This document shows positions 20,601 through 32,281 of a stretch of 64,000 bases of DNA, piece by piece; position 1 is the stretch's first letter, and each line of letters starts with the position of its first letter. Under the pieces are notes generated by a model that ran no database searches, was not told where the DNA came from, and saw only the letters and a program-made list of their open reading frames with translations. The stretch is from Hydrangea macrophylla (lineage: Eukaryota; Streptophyta; Magnoliopsida; Cornales; Hydrangeaceae). The translations under genes were made by a program, and so were the position numbers. The stretch spans positions 74,308,634 through 74,372,633 of the forward strand of contig CM066997.1 in NCBI GenBank assembly GCA_033977485.1. The letters are read 5' to 3'.

Positions 20601-22416
20601 CGTCGTATAATTTGATCAGAACAGTTTTAAATAACAGTGGGTCGTCCCAGTAGTAATGTTTAATTTGAGAAAAGAACCGATCTTTGTCTAAACGAGACCA
20701 CGTATGCGGGATATATCCCGTAGCTAAGAAATTAACGATGTCACTGAACCATGGATGATTGACGGCAGATAACGCAAATAATTGTTCGTCCGGAAACGAA
20801 TCCTTTAGAGGGGTAATATCATTAGATTCTACAAGAATTCGTGATAAGTGGTCAGCTACAACATTTTCGAAACCTTTTTTATCACGTATTTCATAATTAA
20901 ACTCCTGAAGGAGTAAAATCCATCGGATTAATCTCGATTTCGTTTCTTTCTTATTCAATAAATGACGTAGTGCGGCGTGATCGGTATACACAATGACCTT
21001 TGAACCCAATAAATATGAACAGATTTTGTCGAGGGCAAACACAACTGCTAATAATTCTTTTTCAGTTGTCGTATAGTTCAATTGCGCGTCATTTAGTGTT
21101 TTACTCGCATAGTAAATTACGTGAGGGATTTTATTCACTTTTTGTCCCAAAACAGCTCCAACGGCATAATCAGAAGCATCACACATCAATTCAAACGGTA
21201 ATGACCAATCAGGGGATTGGATTACCGGAGCCGTGGATAGTAAGGTGCACAACATTTCAAAAGCCTTCAGACAGTCGTTGTCAAAGACAAAAGGAACATC
21301 CTTGGCAAGCAGGTTGCACAAGGGGCGTGAAATTTTACTAAAGTCTTTGATAAATCGTTTATAAAAATCGGCATGACCTAGGAAGGAGCGGATCTGACGA
21401 ATGGATGATGGCGGTGGAAGTTTGTCTATTAACTCAATTTTCGCTTTATCAACCTCTATACCTTGCTTGGAAACAACGTGACCCAAGACTATTCCCTCTT
21501 GAACCATGAAATGGCTCTTTTTCCAACTTAATACCAAATTTGCTTCCTCGCACCGGGCGAGGACTTTCATAAGATTTTGAAGGCATTCATCAAATGTAGG
21601 TCCGAAAACTGAAAAATCGTCCATAAATACTTCAAGAAATTTCTCAACCATGTCCGAGAAAATTGCCATCATACACCGTTGAAAGGTTGCCGGTGCCTTG
21701 CACAACCCAAATGGCATACGACGGTAGGCAAAGGTTCCAAAGGGACATGTGAACGTCATTTTTTCTTGATCATCAGGATAAACAGGCACCTGGTTGTAAC
21801 TAGAGTATCCATCTAAGAAACAATAATAGCTCTGACCGAACAAACGTTCTAGGATTTGATCGATGAATGGGAGAGGAAAATGATCCTTACGAGTCATCGT
21901 ATTTAATTTTCTATAGTCAATACATACCCGCCAACCAGTAGTTTGACGGGTGGGTATAAGGACTCCCTTTTCGTTTGGTATAACCGTAATACCCGATTTC
22001 TTTGGGACAACCTGAGTTGGGCTGACCCAATTACTATCGGAGATCGGGTAGATAATACCGGCATCTAAGAGTTTTATAACTTCCTTCATAACCACCTCTT
22101 TCATGTTAGGGTTGAGACGTCGCTGCATTTCCCTAGATGGTTAAGCATTTTCTTCTAAATTTATTCTATGCATGCAAACTGACGGGTCAATTCCTTTTAA
22201 ATCGGCGACCATCCATCCAATCGCCTTTTTATGATTACCTAGAACGTCTATCGGCTGTACTTCCTGAATTTCAGTTAAATTTGACGCAATTATAACAGGA
22301 AGGGTCGCGTTAGATCCTAGGAATGCATAATTCAGAGAATCCGGCAACGGTTTTAGTTTGAGTGTTGGAGGACACTCAATGGATGGTAAGGCTGGTTCAT
22401 GTGCAAGAGGCGGTAA
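20566..22416 (-). pseudogene. Athila reverse transcriptase and RNase H (interrupted)
   Basis: 22416-22141 encodes the region before RT (YAFLGSNATLPVIIASNL, AIGWMVADLKGIDPS) and ends at a stop where the frame otherwise continues. Then 520 open codons: [67 protein letters not shown] and the catalytic FMDDFSVFG. RNase H follows, with [36 protein letters not shown] and [13 protein letters not shown]. Upstream it is cut at 22416 by the solo LTR insertion; the missing 5' part resumes at 38511. Near 20620 a one-base loss shifts the frame before integrase. The RT core itself is intact. Confidence 0.9.
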
Positions 22417-22650
22417 TGTCACGCCCCGGAACGGCAAAAATAGAGAAAAATAAATTTCCTTTTTGGGTCCAAAGGCAGCGACGGGTGAAGTCACATGATT
22501 GTCCACACCACGCAGTACTAAGCAACAAGAAGTAATAGTATAACAACAATGAAGTCTAGGTTCTGATCACAACGTAACATAAAGTCAACAGAAGTTACTA
22601 ACTATTACATATCAGAGTCTCGAATCAAATATAAGGCAGCGGAAGTACAA

Positions 22651-22932
22651 ATGCCAAAGCAACATATGCCTGACTACAAAAGTTCAAAAAGGTTAACGAC
22701 AACTAGCTACAATTCTAGTCTAGTCTTCAGTTGGCATAAAGGTAGTCCTCGGCGTAGTAGTCTTCTTCGGCCTGACCTCCGTCGGGGAAATCCTCCACAG
22801 GGACTCCGTCACCGGCATAGTAGTCCTCTCCTGCAGGCCCTTCACCTGTATAGTCATAACCAGGATGCGCTGGAACGTAGAAATGTCCAGCGGCATAAAC
22901 GCCGTCAGCTTAATGAAAGCCGAGTGAGTTAG
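22651..22932. other. GC-richer part of the solo LTR without a gene
   Basis: A short open frame exists here, but it lies within the LTR, has no family resemblance and is not supported as coding. Confidence 0.5.
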
Positions 22933-23104
22933 ATACTAACAGGGTATCAACTATTGAAGTTATTACAAGTTATAAGTCGTAACCAAATTAGAACTCTGTA
23001 AGGGTAACTCTTTTATATCAAACCGATCATCCGATTACTAACGTCCTATTTATTTTAAGATCGACAACGCGTCCTGATAGGGGAACAGACTCGACAGTAG
23101 TTCA

Positions 23105-23235
23105 ACTCTATAACACACCATTGCTCATCCACCGCTTTTAAGAACATATGCACAGTTCACCGCATGTCATGGATACCACGTTAGTCCATCCCCCGCTTTT
23201 AAGAACATATGCACAGTTCACCGCATGTCAGGGAT
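23105..23235. repeat. short tandem repeat in the solo LTR, left of the insertion
   Basis: Two copies of a unit of about 60 bases containing CCGCTTTTAAGAACATATG and CAGTTCACCGCATGTCA. Further copies occur on the other side of the nested element at 37150-37290, so that insertion fell inside this array. Confidence 0.75.
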
Positions 23236-23242
23236 ATAACGC

Positions 23243-26200
23243 TGTGGATACCGGGCTTCGGACCACTTCTCTTGTTTGAGATTGTTTTGAAATTGATTTG
23301 AATCAAAGAAATAAAATAGGTCTGTTGAAAACAGATACAGAGTCGCCACTTGGTCTTTAAGGAACCAAGAAACCTAATTTTGACTCACCCAAATGGATAA
23401 AGGGCACCGGCCCTTCATAACCAAAGAACTTGGTTCGGGGTTTTGGTACGAGAGAGGAAGGAGCCTTTGTCGCGACTAAAACACCCTCAACTCGCCCCAT
23501 CTTTCGACGGGCCTCAATCAGCATCCAAATAATCATCTTATACTATGTATGGTTCGGCAATTAATACTATGATAGTATATTACATCACATAAGAAACTTG
23601 AAATGAAAGATCTAAAGATAAGATATCATTCATAAGATCTAAGCCAAATATCACACAATGCGAAGTGAAAGATCACACAAATAAACCTAGGAAAAATCGT
23701 CTAATCATATATCAATTAATCAAGTTTTCCTAATCTAAAGGGGACATGAATTGTTCTTGAAACAAATAAACAAAGAAATCAAAATATGCTTAACAAGGTA
23801 GTATGATGCATGTTATTCTTTGAGAAAAGAAGATCTCTCAATCCCCGGGACGGATGAAAAAGGATGATTAGATCAAAGGGGAAGCATGAACGTATGATCG
23901 TGATCATTCTTTATAATCTTCTTAGATTAAGAGTTACAAAAACCCCAAATCTTGCATGAATGCAAGGTATGTATCTAAAATGTGCAAAGGTTGTAGTGTG
24001 TTTTGTGTACATGGATTTCTAGAATAACTTAGAAGTCTAAAATGTGTATGAATGAATGAATGAAATAATCATGGAATATGTACAAATGTAGTATGAACTA
24101 CTTCCTAAGATATGAACTAATTTGGAATGCATACAAGCATCAAATCAAAGGATGAAAGTTGAAATGTGCTTGCTGTGAATAGTGGACAGAACAGTAACAT
24201 GATCTTGTAGAAAATTAAAAGAGGGGTTAGGAATGTTTTCAATGCATGATGTTTTATGGAGATGTTCCTTATTGTGTCTAGAACACAACCCAAAAGGCCA
24301 ATCTTGAATAGATATCACATATTGAGAGAAATTATATAAACAATAGAGGTCACTCAGAAACAGAGTTCGTACTGTCGACTGAAATGTTAGAAAATCTTAG
24401 AAAATGAAAAAGAATGATCTAGAGGCCCATTTTATACAGAAAGTTTCCTAAGACATTTAATTTTAAGGGAAAAATAAGTTAGGACCACCCCTTTTGTAAA
24501 AGTTTTCTGGAAAAGAGGTCGTAAGTTGACCTAGCTGCTGTGACAGCAAAAACAGAATGTTTGGAAGGAATGTTGGGACCCAAATGGACCATTTCCAAGT
24601 ACTTCCAAGTCAAACCAAAAATCATGGGTGTTGTCCAATGAGTTAGGAAGACTTTCCAAGTGGCCTTGCATCCATATGTTGAGTATTGAGTTCTAGAGAA
24701 ATCTTTGAACTCAACTCACTCACTGTTTTGACTCATTGTTTTGAAGATTTTGGAGAAAACAAAGTTTTGTTTCTTGAAACCAAATGAGAGGGATTGAGAG
24801 GGGTTTTGAAATAGATGTTTTGAAAACATGTTTTCAACACTCAATGAGGATCATAGCCACTTAGAATACCTACATCAAACTCATCATTTAAGAACCTCCA
24901 AGATTGTTGGAGAGATTTATTTTTATTTTTTAACATAACTTCAATACATTTCAAGAATACCTTGGAAGTATTGAGGTTATGATCATCATCTATCAAACAT
25001 GTTTTTGAGGTCAAGAGCTACTATCCATAATGATTCACTCACCTCAAACTTCATGTCATCATCTAGATGATGATGAACTAGTAAGTAAATAAAGAAAATA
25101 AAAAAGAAATGAGGTAAGAAGAGATGAACATAATATGAACAAGCAAGTAAATAGCAATCAATAGATGATAATCAATGTGATTTTGGACTTGTAGCTTGGT
25201 GTTTCACTCATAGATTTTGACATTTGGACATGGAAGTAGCTTCCTAACTCAAGAATGCTCAAGAATGGTGATTGGGGGTGTTTGGAATGTGAAGTATAAG
25301 AGAGGTAATGGAAGAAAACAAGATTAAAACTCACTTTCTATAGCAAAATAGTAGGAGGAAGCTCCTTTTCTCTCTTCTAAACCTATCTCTATCTCTCTTC
25401 TTCTCTACAACTTTTCAAGCTTTTGCACTTGGCCCCCTCAAAATGAAGAGCAATGGGGGGTTTAAATAGGCCAATTTGGGGTGGTTTTGGGGTTTTAGAA
25501 GTACTCCCATTGGTCCCAAACAACTGTGAACATAAAACTATGTCGTTTTGGCTTTCAATTAATCAAATTGGACCACCAAAAAAATTACAAAAATGGACTC
25601 TGCGAGGGATGAGTGCCGCGGTGGCAGTGGGCCAGTGCCGCGGCGGCAGTGCTCCTCTGAAGCCCAGAAAATTACGTTTAGGCCCCCAGAGGTTCCGGTA
25701 TTCGCGAAAAGGCCCTATTTCGTCCGAAATTCACAGAAAATGCATACGAACTCCAAATTGAGGTTGTGATATACCGTTGGAAAGGTAATGGAGTCTACTT
25801 TACATAAAAAATAGTTCAGGGATAGGTCACTTTGAAAAGTTTTACGGTATTCGCGATAAAAGCCGATTTGATCGCCTTTTTCGCCTTTGGAAATTCATAA
25901 TAAACTCGTTTTAAATCCGAAAATTATGTGCGATATACCGTCGGAAAGCTGTTGACCTCTAGTATCTATGAAAAATATTTGAAAATTGTCACGGTGCCCC
26001 GGTTCTAAAGTCAAATTCCGGTCAAACTGGTCAAACCTGGGATTCCCGGGAAGTTCTGGAAACCTCTGGGAGTTCCCGGGAGCTGATGTTTTCGCTCGAT
26101 TTTCTTTTGGAACTTGTTTTAATACTTTTCCCATGATTTAGAATGATTCTGGTGAATTCGGACGATTTCGGTCAAACTTGGTCAAACTTGGTCAAACCTG

Positions 26201-26527
26201 GTCAAACCTTGGTCAAACCTTGGTCAAACCGGTCAACAGGGACTTTCCGGGAGCTTCCGAGACTTCCGGGGGTCTCTGGGAGCTGATGATTTCACCCGAT
26301 TTTCTCTTAAAAACTCATTTTATCGCTTTTCTTACAACGTAGCATGTTTTTAGAACTTTGGGACCAAATCTGGGAGTTTTCGGGCTTTCAGGGGCATTTT
26401 GATTATTCTGAGCATTCTGAGAGATAGAGCTGACTTCCGAGAGTCCTTTTGAGTCTTTTACGATCATTGTGAACCACCAAGCTATGGGTCTCCTAAATCT
26501 GATAGCCGACAAAATGGGGTGTCTACA
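23243..26527 (-). repeat. 3' LTR of the Ogre-like element (3285 bp)
   Basis: Near-identical to 33791-37086. It contains GCCGCGG repeats (two units near 25614-25652 against more in the other LTR) and a GGTCAAACCTTG array near 26166-26232 with one unit more than the other copy. Short ORFs shared by both LTRs are not genes. Confidence 0.92.
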
Positions 26528-26539
26528 GTTTGCCCCTCT
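26528..26539 (-). other. polypurine tract of the Ogre-like element
   Basis: AGAGGGGCAAAC on the minus strand, adjoining the LTR start TGTAGACACC. A GGGGCAAAC core recurs in the repeats at 29262-29470. Confidence 0.85.
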
Positions 26540-27229
26540 TTGGCAGGAACTTGCGAGGCAACGCATGTCGCAAGCGAGTGCCAAAGTTTTGAAGAGACAG
26601 GTCTTTTGGAGGCTATAGATTTAGGATAAAAAGCGTTGCAAAAGATGAAAGGATGATGAGGTTAGTGCTGGTCGTGCTCTGTGTAAGCTGCCTACGTATC
26701 CCAAGGGGAATCAGACTAGGACGTAGTTCAGGGCACAAAAAAACGAATCACATATGCACAACAAGACATGCGGATGCTATGCTATGAGGATGATATGCAA
26801 TGCATGGATGTGATATGAATTATGTCATGAGTCCTATCATGCCTAGTGTTGTGACCCTAGTATGAGCCGGTGTTGTGGGGCGTGTACCACTCCAAGTGGA
26901 CTTATGTTGTGTTGGTATTTCTAACTGTGATGCAGTTATTGACCCGAATAGGGACATCAAGGTTTGAATACTCTAAGTCTTGGAGCAAACTTCTGAATTT
27001 TGGGAAGTGTGCTTCGCAAGCGAATATAATTGGATGTGGGGTCCCGGAGGACTATATTCGGAGATGCCGTTTGATAGTTAACCGACGGACACGGAAGCCC
27101 TGGAAATTAAGAGACGGACACAGAAGTCAAGAGACGTCAAGTGATGGACATGAAATCCCGAGATGCCAAGCGATGAACATGGAAGCCCCATTAATGGACA
27201 TAGAAGCCTAAGATTTTGAATGAGAATGA
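26540..27229. other. 3' non-coding region of the Ogre-like element
   Basis: No gene. It contains one diverged copy (26690-26735, CTGCCTACGTATCCC onwards) of the motif repeated at 29666-29905, then GGACATGGAAGCC-type short repeats leading into the next array. Confidence 0.6.
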
Positions 27230-28520
27230 TGAACACGGCATATTTTGAATGAGAGTGATGATAAACCAATGATGATTAATGAACTGACGATGTACGAATC
27301 GAGCTGATGAGTCGATAATGAACTACTGTGACTATCATGGATTGGATCAACAGTTGGGCTAACCGTGACCGGAAGAAGTGACGATGCACGAATCAAGATG
27401 ATGAGTCAATAGTGAACTATTGTGACTATCATGGATTGGATCAACAGTTGTACTAACAGTGACTAGAAGAACTGACGATGTACGAATCGAGATGATGAGT
27501 CAACAGTGAACTACTGTGACTGTCATAGATTGAACTGACGATCGAACTAATCGAGAAGACGAGTCGACAGTGAACTAATGTGACTGTCGTGATTGGACTG
27601 ACGATGTACGAATCGAGAAGACGAGTCGACAGTGAACTACTGTGACTGTCATGATTGAACTAACGATGTACGAATCGAGATGACGAGTCGATAGTGAACT
27701 TACTATGACTGTCATGATTGGACTGACGATGTACGAATCGAGAAGACGAGTTGACAGTGAACTTACTGTGACTGTCATAGATTGAACTGACGATGTACGA
27801 ATCGAGAAGACGAGTCGACAGTGAACTACTGTGACTGTCATGATTGTACGAATCGAGATGACGAGTCGATAGTGAACTTACTATGACTGTCATGATTGAA
27901 CTGACGATGTACGAATCGAGAAGACGAGTCGACAGTGAATTACTGTGACTGTCATGATTGTACGAATCGAGATGACGAGTCGATAGTGAACTTACTATGA
28001 CTATCATGATTGAACTGACGATGTACGAATCGAGAAGACGAGTCGACAGTGAACTTACTGTGACTGTCATGATTGAATTGACGATCGAACTAATCGAGAA
28101 GACGAGTCGACAGTGAACTAATGTGACTGTCGTGATTGGACTGACGATGTACGAATCGAGAAGACGAGTCGACAGTGAACTACTGTGACTGTCATGATTG
28201 AACTAACGATGTACGAATCGAGATGACGAGTCGATAGTGAACTTACTATGACTGTCATGATTGGACTGACGATGTACGAATCGAGAAGACGAGTCGACAG
28301 TGAACTTACTGTGACTGTCATAGATTGAACTGATGATGTACGAATCGAGAAGACGAGTCGACAGTGAACTACTGTGACTGTCATGATTGTACGAATCGAG
28401 ATGACGAGTCGATAGTGAACTTACTATGACTGTCATGATTGTACGAATCGAGATGACGAGTCGATAGTGAACTTACTATGACTGTCATGATTGAACTGAC
28501 GATGTACGAATCGATATGCC
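27230..28520. repeat. tandem array, unit about 60 bp, with a higher-order duplication
   Basis: About 20 copies of a unit containing GATGTACGAATCGAGAAGAC, GAGTCGACAGTGAACTTACT and GTGACTGTCATGATT. A block of roughly 540 bases (around 27575-28118) is repeated almost exactly at about 28118-28384 onward. Some units are shortened by about 10 bases (start TGTACGAATCG without the GAACTGACGA lead). Open frames across the array arise from the repeat and are not genes. Confidence 0.9.
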
Positions 28521-29261
28521 TGCTGGGGATTAAACTGAATCTGTTGGGGATGAAGCGACTCTTTCTGGGATCTCTCTTCAACTACTTCTCTTGACCGGGA
28601 ACCAGGATTCAAATTCGAATCTCTCATAGTTGATCAAATCTTGCTGGCCCGGAACCGGGATCCATCAATAGCCACTCATGGACTTATGTTGCATGGACGA
28701 GGGAAGGTAATCAACAGCCACTCATGGACTTATGTTGCAAGGAGATGATGGTCAACTTTCGATGGTTTGGAAAGGGATGAAATTCGCATTTGCCCTAAGT
28801 TTGGACGCTTCTCATGCTGACGCCTTAACCGGTACAGTAATGGTGTTTGGTACTCCTGCTTGTATTGGCATGCTCTTTATAACTTGATTTGAAAATTTTA
28901 TTAGTCGCTGTTGACTTATACATTTGAGACTACAACAGACTCAAAAACTTGACATACATTGACGCACGAGGATGACATATTTGACACAAGCTCGTCTTGT
29001 CAAAACTTGATGTGCTTTTGTCATAAACGATGTACCATTTCTCTTTTGGTGTTCACCCCTCATCTTAACATGGTGGCACTTTGCTGATAAATCTGATTTT
29101 TGAAAATTCCTCCTTAGTGATCTAGTCAATTTTCTGCTTCTCCCAGGAAGTGCTTTGAATTAGTGCCTTAGCTTTTAGAGTAAAAGATGCTCTATTTCAA
29201 AATTTTCAAAACAACTTGGTAACTTGAAAACTCGCCCTTGGTGTGAAGGGATTGTGTTAGG
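28521..29261. other. non-coding region between arrays
   Basis: Includes two copies of a CCACTCATGGACTTATGTTGCA motif near 28670 and 28717. No ORF of note. Confidence 0.5.
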
Positions 29262-29470
29262 CAAACGGAGTTTGCCCCTAGTTTGAGCTGTATAAAGTGG
29301 GATTCATAAGCAAACGAGGTGGGTGACCGAAGTTTGCCCCTAGTTTGGACGATGGTTTATTGGAGGTTTTGGGCAAACGAGGTAGGTGACCAAAGTTTGC
29401 CCCTTGTATGAAGGGTAGATAGTAAAAGTCAGGCAAACGAGGCGGGTAGCCGATGTTTGCCCCTAGTGTG
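29262..29470. repeat. four tandem copies carrying a polypurine-like motif
   Basis: Units of about 60 bases, each with GGCAAACGAGG(T/C)GGGT and AGTTTGCCCCTAGT (near 29272, 29332, 29393 and 29453). On the element strand the last part reads ACTAGGGGCAAACT, resembling the true tract AGAGGGGCAAAC at 26528-26539. Confidence 0.8.
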
Positions 29471-31030
29471 GAAGGTGATTTTCTGGCTTGAGGCATGGAC
29501 CGTGACTTTAATCTCTCAAATGCTCATAACTTTTGCCTAGGCACCAGTGAGGTGACCTAGCAAGCTCTTTTCTCTCTTTTGTTATTGCTCACCTTGGATT
29601 TAACTCTAATTTTGCCTAGGCGTCCTTTCGGATTTTCGACCTAGCGAGTCATCCTTTTTTCTTTTTGTAAGTCTGCCTACGTACCCCCAAGTGGGGATCA
29701 GGTCCAACGTAGTTCGGGCCATGGTCGGAAAGAAGCGGGTTGATTTTTAGGTAGGTGGGTTGACCGAACCGATGCGGTTGCCTACGTATCCTCGAGTGGG
29801 AATCAGGTCGAGCGTACTTGAAGTAAATTGGTTTGATTATGATGGTGTTGACCGAACCGATGTGGTTGCCTACGTATCCCCGAGTGGGAATCAGGTCAAG
29901 CGTAGTTCAAGGCAAGGCTTGAAATAAGGGGTTTGAGGTATGAGGGTTTTTCAAACCAATCGTCAAAGAAGTTCAAACTTGAGCCACTTGTGGTAGCTTT
30001 GAATAAAAAAGATTCAGTTTCAATCTCCCTTTCTTTTCTTTTTCTTTTTCTTTTTCTTTTGTTTTGAGGATTGATCCTTTTCACTTTTGCCTAGCCAGTC
30101 AATTTTTGCTTTTCATGTAGTTGATTCTTGCAAGATCCTTCAATCGCAATCTCCGAATTCCAGAATGTGCATGTCAGCTCTCGGAATTTATTTGTGGTCA
30201 TTCCGTGCCTTTTGAAATGTGATCTTGGCACGTTCTTAAGATGTATCTTGAAGCGTATGATTCTCTTATTTGTTTCATCAAAATTTTCTCAAACATTTTG
30301 ACTGGCTAGGGTCAGATTTTGGAAATCAACACCTTTTTCAGCTCTAACTTTTGCCTGGGTGCCCTTTCGGGTTTTCAACCTAGCGAGCTTTTCTTTTTTT
30401 TTTTTTTTTTGAAAGTGGAGATGAAACTCATTGAAATGTTTGGCAACCATCAAGGACCAAGTCTGCACAGGTTCGCATGGCTATCAATTGGGTTGGGCCC
30501 AAGGCTTTGAAATAGTAGAAATGGTGGAAAGGGTGTTGGGCAAGCCCCAAGTCAGTTTCAAGTATGTCTTTTCAAGATTGAGGCAAAAGCATCTTTAAAT
30601 TCTTAAAGTAAGACTATTCAATTCCAGCTCTTCATCAGTGTCAGCGTGAAATCGACTTTAACCTTTCAGGATTCTTTTTTGTTTTGTCGTAGAAAAATTA
30701 TTACCAGAGTAATATCCATGGTAATTCGAAAAGTGACACTTCAGTTTAGTGATTCATGCATTTATGACTGGGCACATTAGATTAAGCAAAATGAGATTTC
30801 ATTCCATCAATAGAGAAGGTTTACAGACTTATTAACAACTCGATGACAGACAGACTTGATCACAAGACTAGAATTGAAATGGACTCGAAACATAGTACAA
30901 ACTCAACTTGACTCGACCTGGTCTCAAATGGAGTGTCTTTGCGACCCATTTATTAAATTTTTTAGCAGAAGTTCCAAACACCATCACTTTACTGCGTAGC
31001 TTCAACATTCATTAGCATCGACGGAAGGGA
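29471..31030. other. 3' non-coding region of the Ogre-like element downstream of gag
   Basis: No pol domain found on either strand. It contains a TTTGCCTAGGCG...CGACCTAGCGAG motif near 29533, 29608 and 30344, the repeats at 29666-29905 and T-rich tracts near 30030 and 30390. Confidence 0.6.
29666..29905. repeat. three copies of the TGCCTACGTATCC motif
   Basis: Each copy has TGCCTACGTA(C/T)CC, then CGAGTGGGAATCAGGTC and AACGTAGTTC-like sequence (near 29672, 29779 and 29868). A fourth copy lies at 26690. Confidence 0.75.
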
Positions 31031-32281
31031 TCATTCGATCGGTTGGTCTAAGCCAAGATAGTGGATTGGATTAGGATGGGATACATCCTCTATGAGGTTC
31101 TGAATGTCATGGCGGAGGCGGATGCATTGATCGGTGGCATGGCCTAGATTTTGATGGTAAGCACATCGTAGGCTCATGTTGTAGTGGGAGGGTATGGGAT
31201 CCGGTAGCGGTTTGTGAGGGAGGAGCTGTAGGTGGCCCTTTCTGAGTAAGTGGTCCAAGGCTGTGGAAAGAGGAACATCAAGTTTGGAGAATTCGCGAGG
31301 GCCTTTTGGGCGATTTGGCGGAATGGACTGGTATGGACGAAGGGCGCAGGCCATTGATTGGTTGCTAAGTGCATTGATATCCGGGGAGTCCAGGGAGTAG
31401 TTAGGTCTCTTGGACTGGTGTTGGGGTTCATCCTTTTTGAACTTTCCTTCTCTGATGGCATCCTCTATTCTGGTGCCTATTTCAAATAGCTCTTCGAATG
31501 TGGAGATGGATTGGTAGAATAGCTTGTCATGATATACTGGTTGCATGTTCTTGACCAGCATACGTACTTGCTCTTTCTCAACAGGTCTGTGGATCATTTG
31601 AGCCACTTTATTCCTCCATCTGCTCAAGAACGTAGTGAAGGACTCATTGAAGTTCTGCCTGGTAGTCTCTAGATCCCGGATGGTGATATCAAACTCTTGG
31701 TTGTAAGAGTAGTGATCAATAAAAGTTCTAGCAACGTCTTCCCAGACTCGGGTCTTGGAGGCCTCAAGGGTTAGGAACCAAGATAGTGCGGCATTCTTAA
31801 GGGTTTGCAGGAACAGCATCGCAATGTGCTCATGAGTGTAGCCCATCGATTGGAAGATGCTCATGCACAACTTGATGTGACTTTTTGGATTCCCTGTTCC
31901 GTCAAAACGGTCGATGGCAGGCATCTTGAAATTCTCTGGCAGTTTCAGCTTGATGGGCTCAAAGAGGCCTTCCAGGTCTAACATGTAATCATCGACCCCC
32001 TTGCTTTTCCTCAGTACGCTTTCCAACTTGTCAACCTTATCCATTTTCTCTTGAAGCTTCTTCTCATACGCAAATGGTGGGACCCCTTGAAACCAGTCTT
32101 CCTCCCCATTATTCTCAGGTGGGGGTGGTTCAAACCCCGGTGGTGGAAAACCGGGCGGAGGTTGCGGCCGCTGCTGCTTCAATTCTTCCATGAAACTCAA
32201 AACTTGGGCCAGGCGATCAGATTGCTGGCTTATGGTTGTTCCCAACACAGTGACCTTATTTTCTAATTCTTCTTGATTCAT
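31031..32281 (-). CDS. gag: gag of the Ogre-like element (intact)
   Basis: Capsid protein of 416 codons from the MNQEELENKV start at 32281; an in-frame ATG at 32314 adds 11 residues and is less typical. The N-terminal part (to about residue 60) is helical and Gln/Pro-rich (QQRPQPPPGFPPPGFEPPPP). The retrotransposon gag domain spans roughly 120-300 (AIDRFDGTGNPKSHIKLCMS, AALSWFLTLEASKTRVWEDV, TFIDHYSYNQEFDITIRDLE, FTTFLSRWRNKVAQM). Near the C-terminus a zinc-knuckle-like CAYHQNLGHATDQC has spacing C-X2-H-X4-H-X4-C. It is open over its whole length though pol is absent, which suggests either recent insertion or a gag that still acts. Confidence 0.88.
   Translation of the reverse strand: MNQEELENKVTVLGTTISQQSDRLAQVLSFMEELKQQRPQPPPGFPPPGFEPPPPENNGEEDWFQGVPPFAYEKKLQEKMDKVDKLESVLRKSKGVDDYMLDLEGLFEPIKLKLPENFKMPAIDRFDGTGNPKSHIKLCMSIFQSMGYTHEHIAMLFLQTLKNAALSWFLTLEASKTRVWEDVARTFIDHYSYNQEFDITIRDLETTRQNFNESFTTFLSRWRNKVAQMIHRPVEKEQVRMLVKNMQPVYHDKLFYQSISTFEELFEIGTRIEDAIREGKFKKDEPQHQSKRPNYSLDSPDINALSNQSMACALRPYQSIPPNRPKGPREFSKLDVPLSTALDHLLRKGHLQLLPHKPLPDPIPSHYNMSLRCAYHQNLGHATDQCIRLRHDIQNLIEDVSHPNPIHYLGLDQPIE

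Noticed and set aside
27575..28436. Minus-strand ORFs of repetitive protein (MTVTVVHCRL...)
   Set aside because: Produced by the 60-base tandem array; no start context, no family resemblance.
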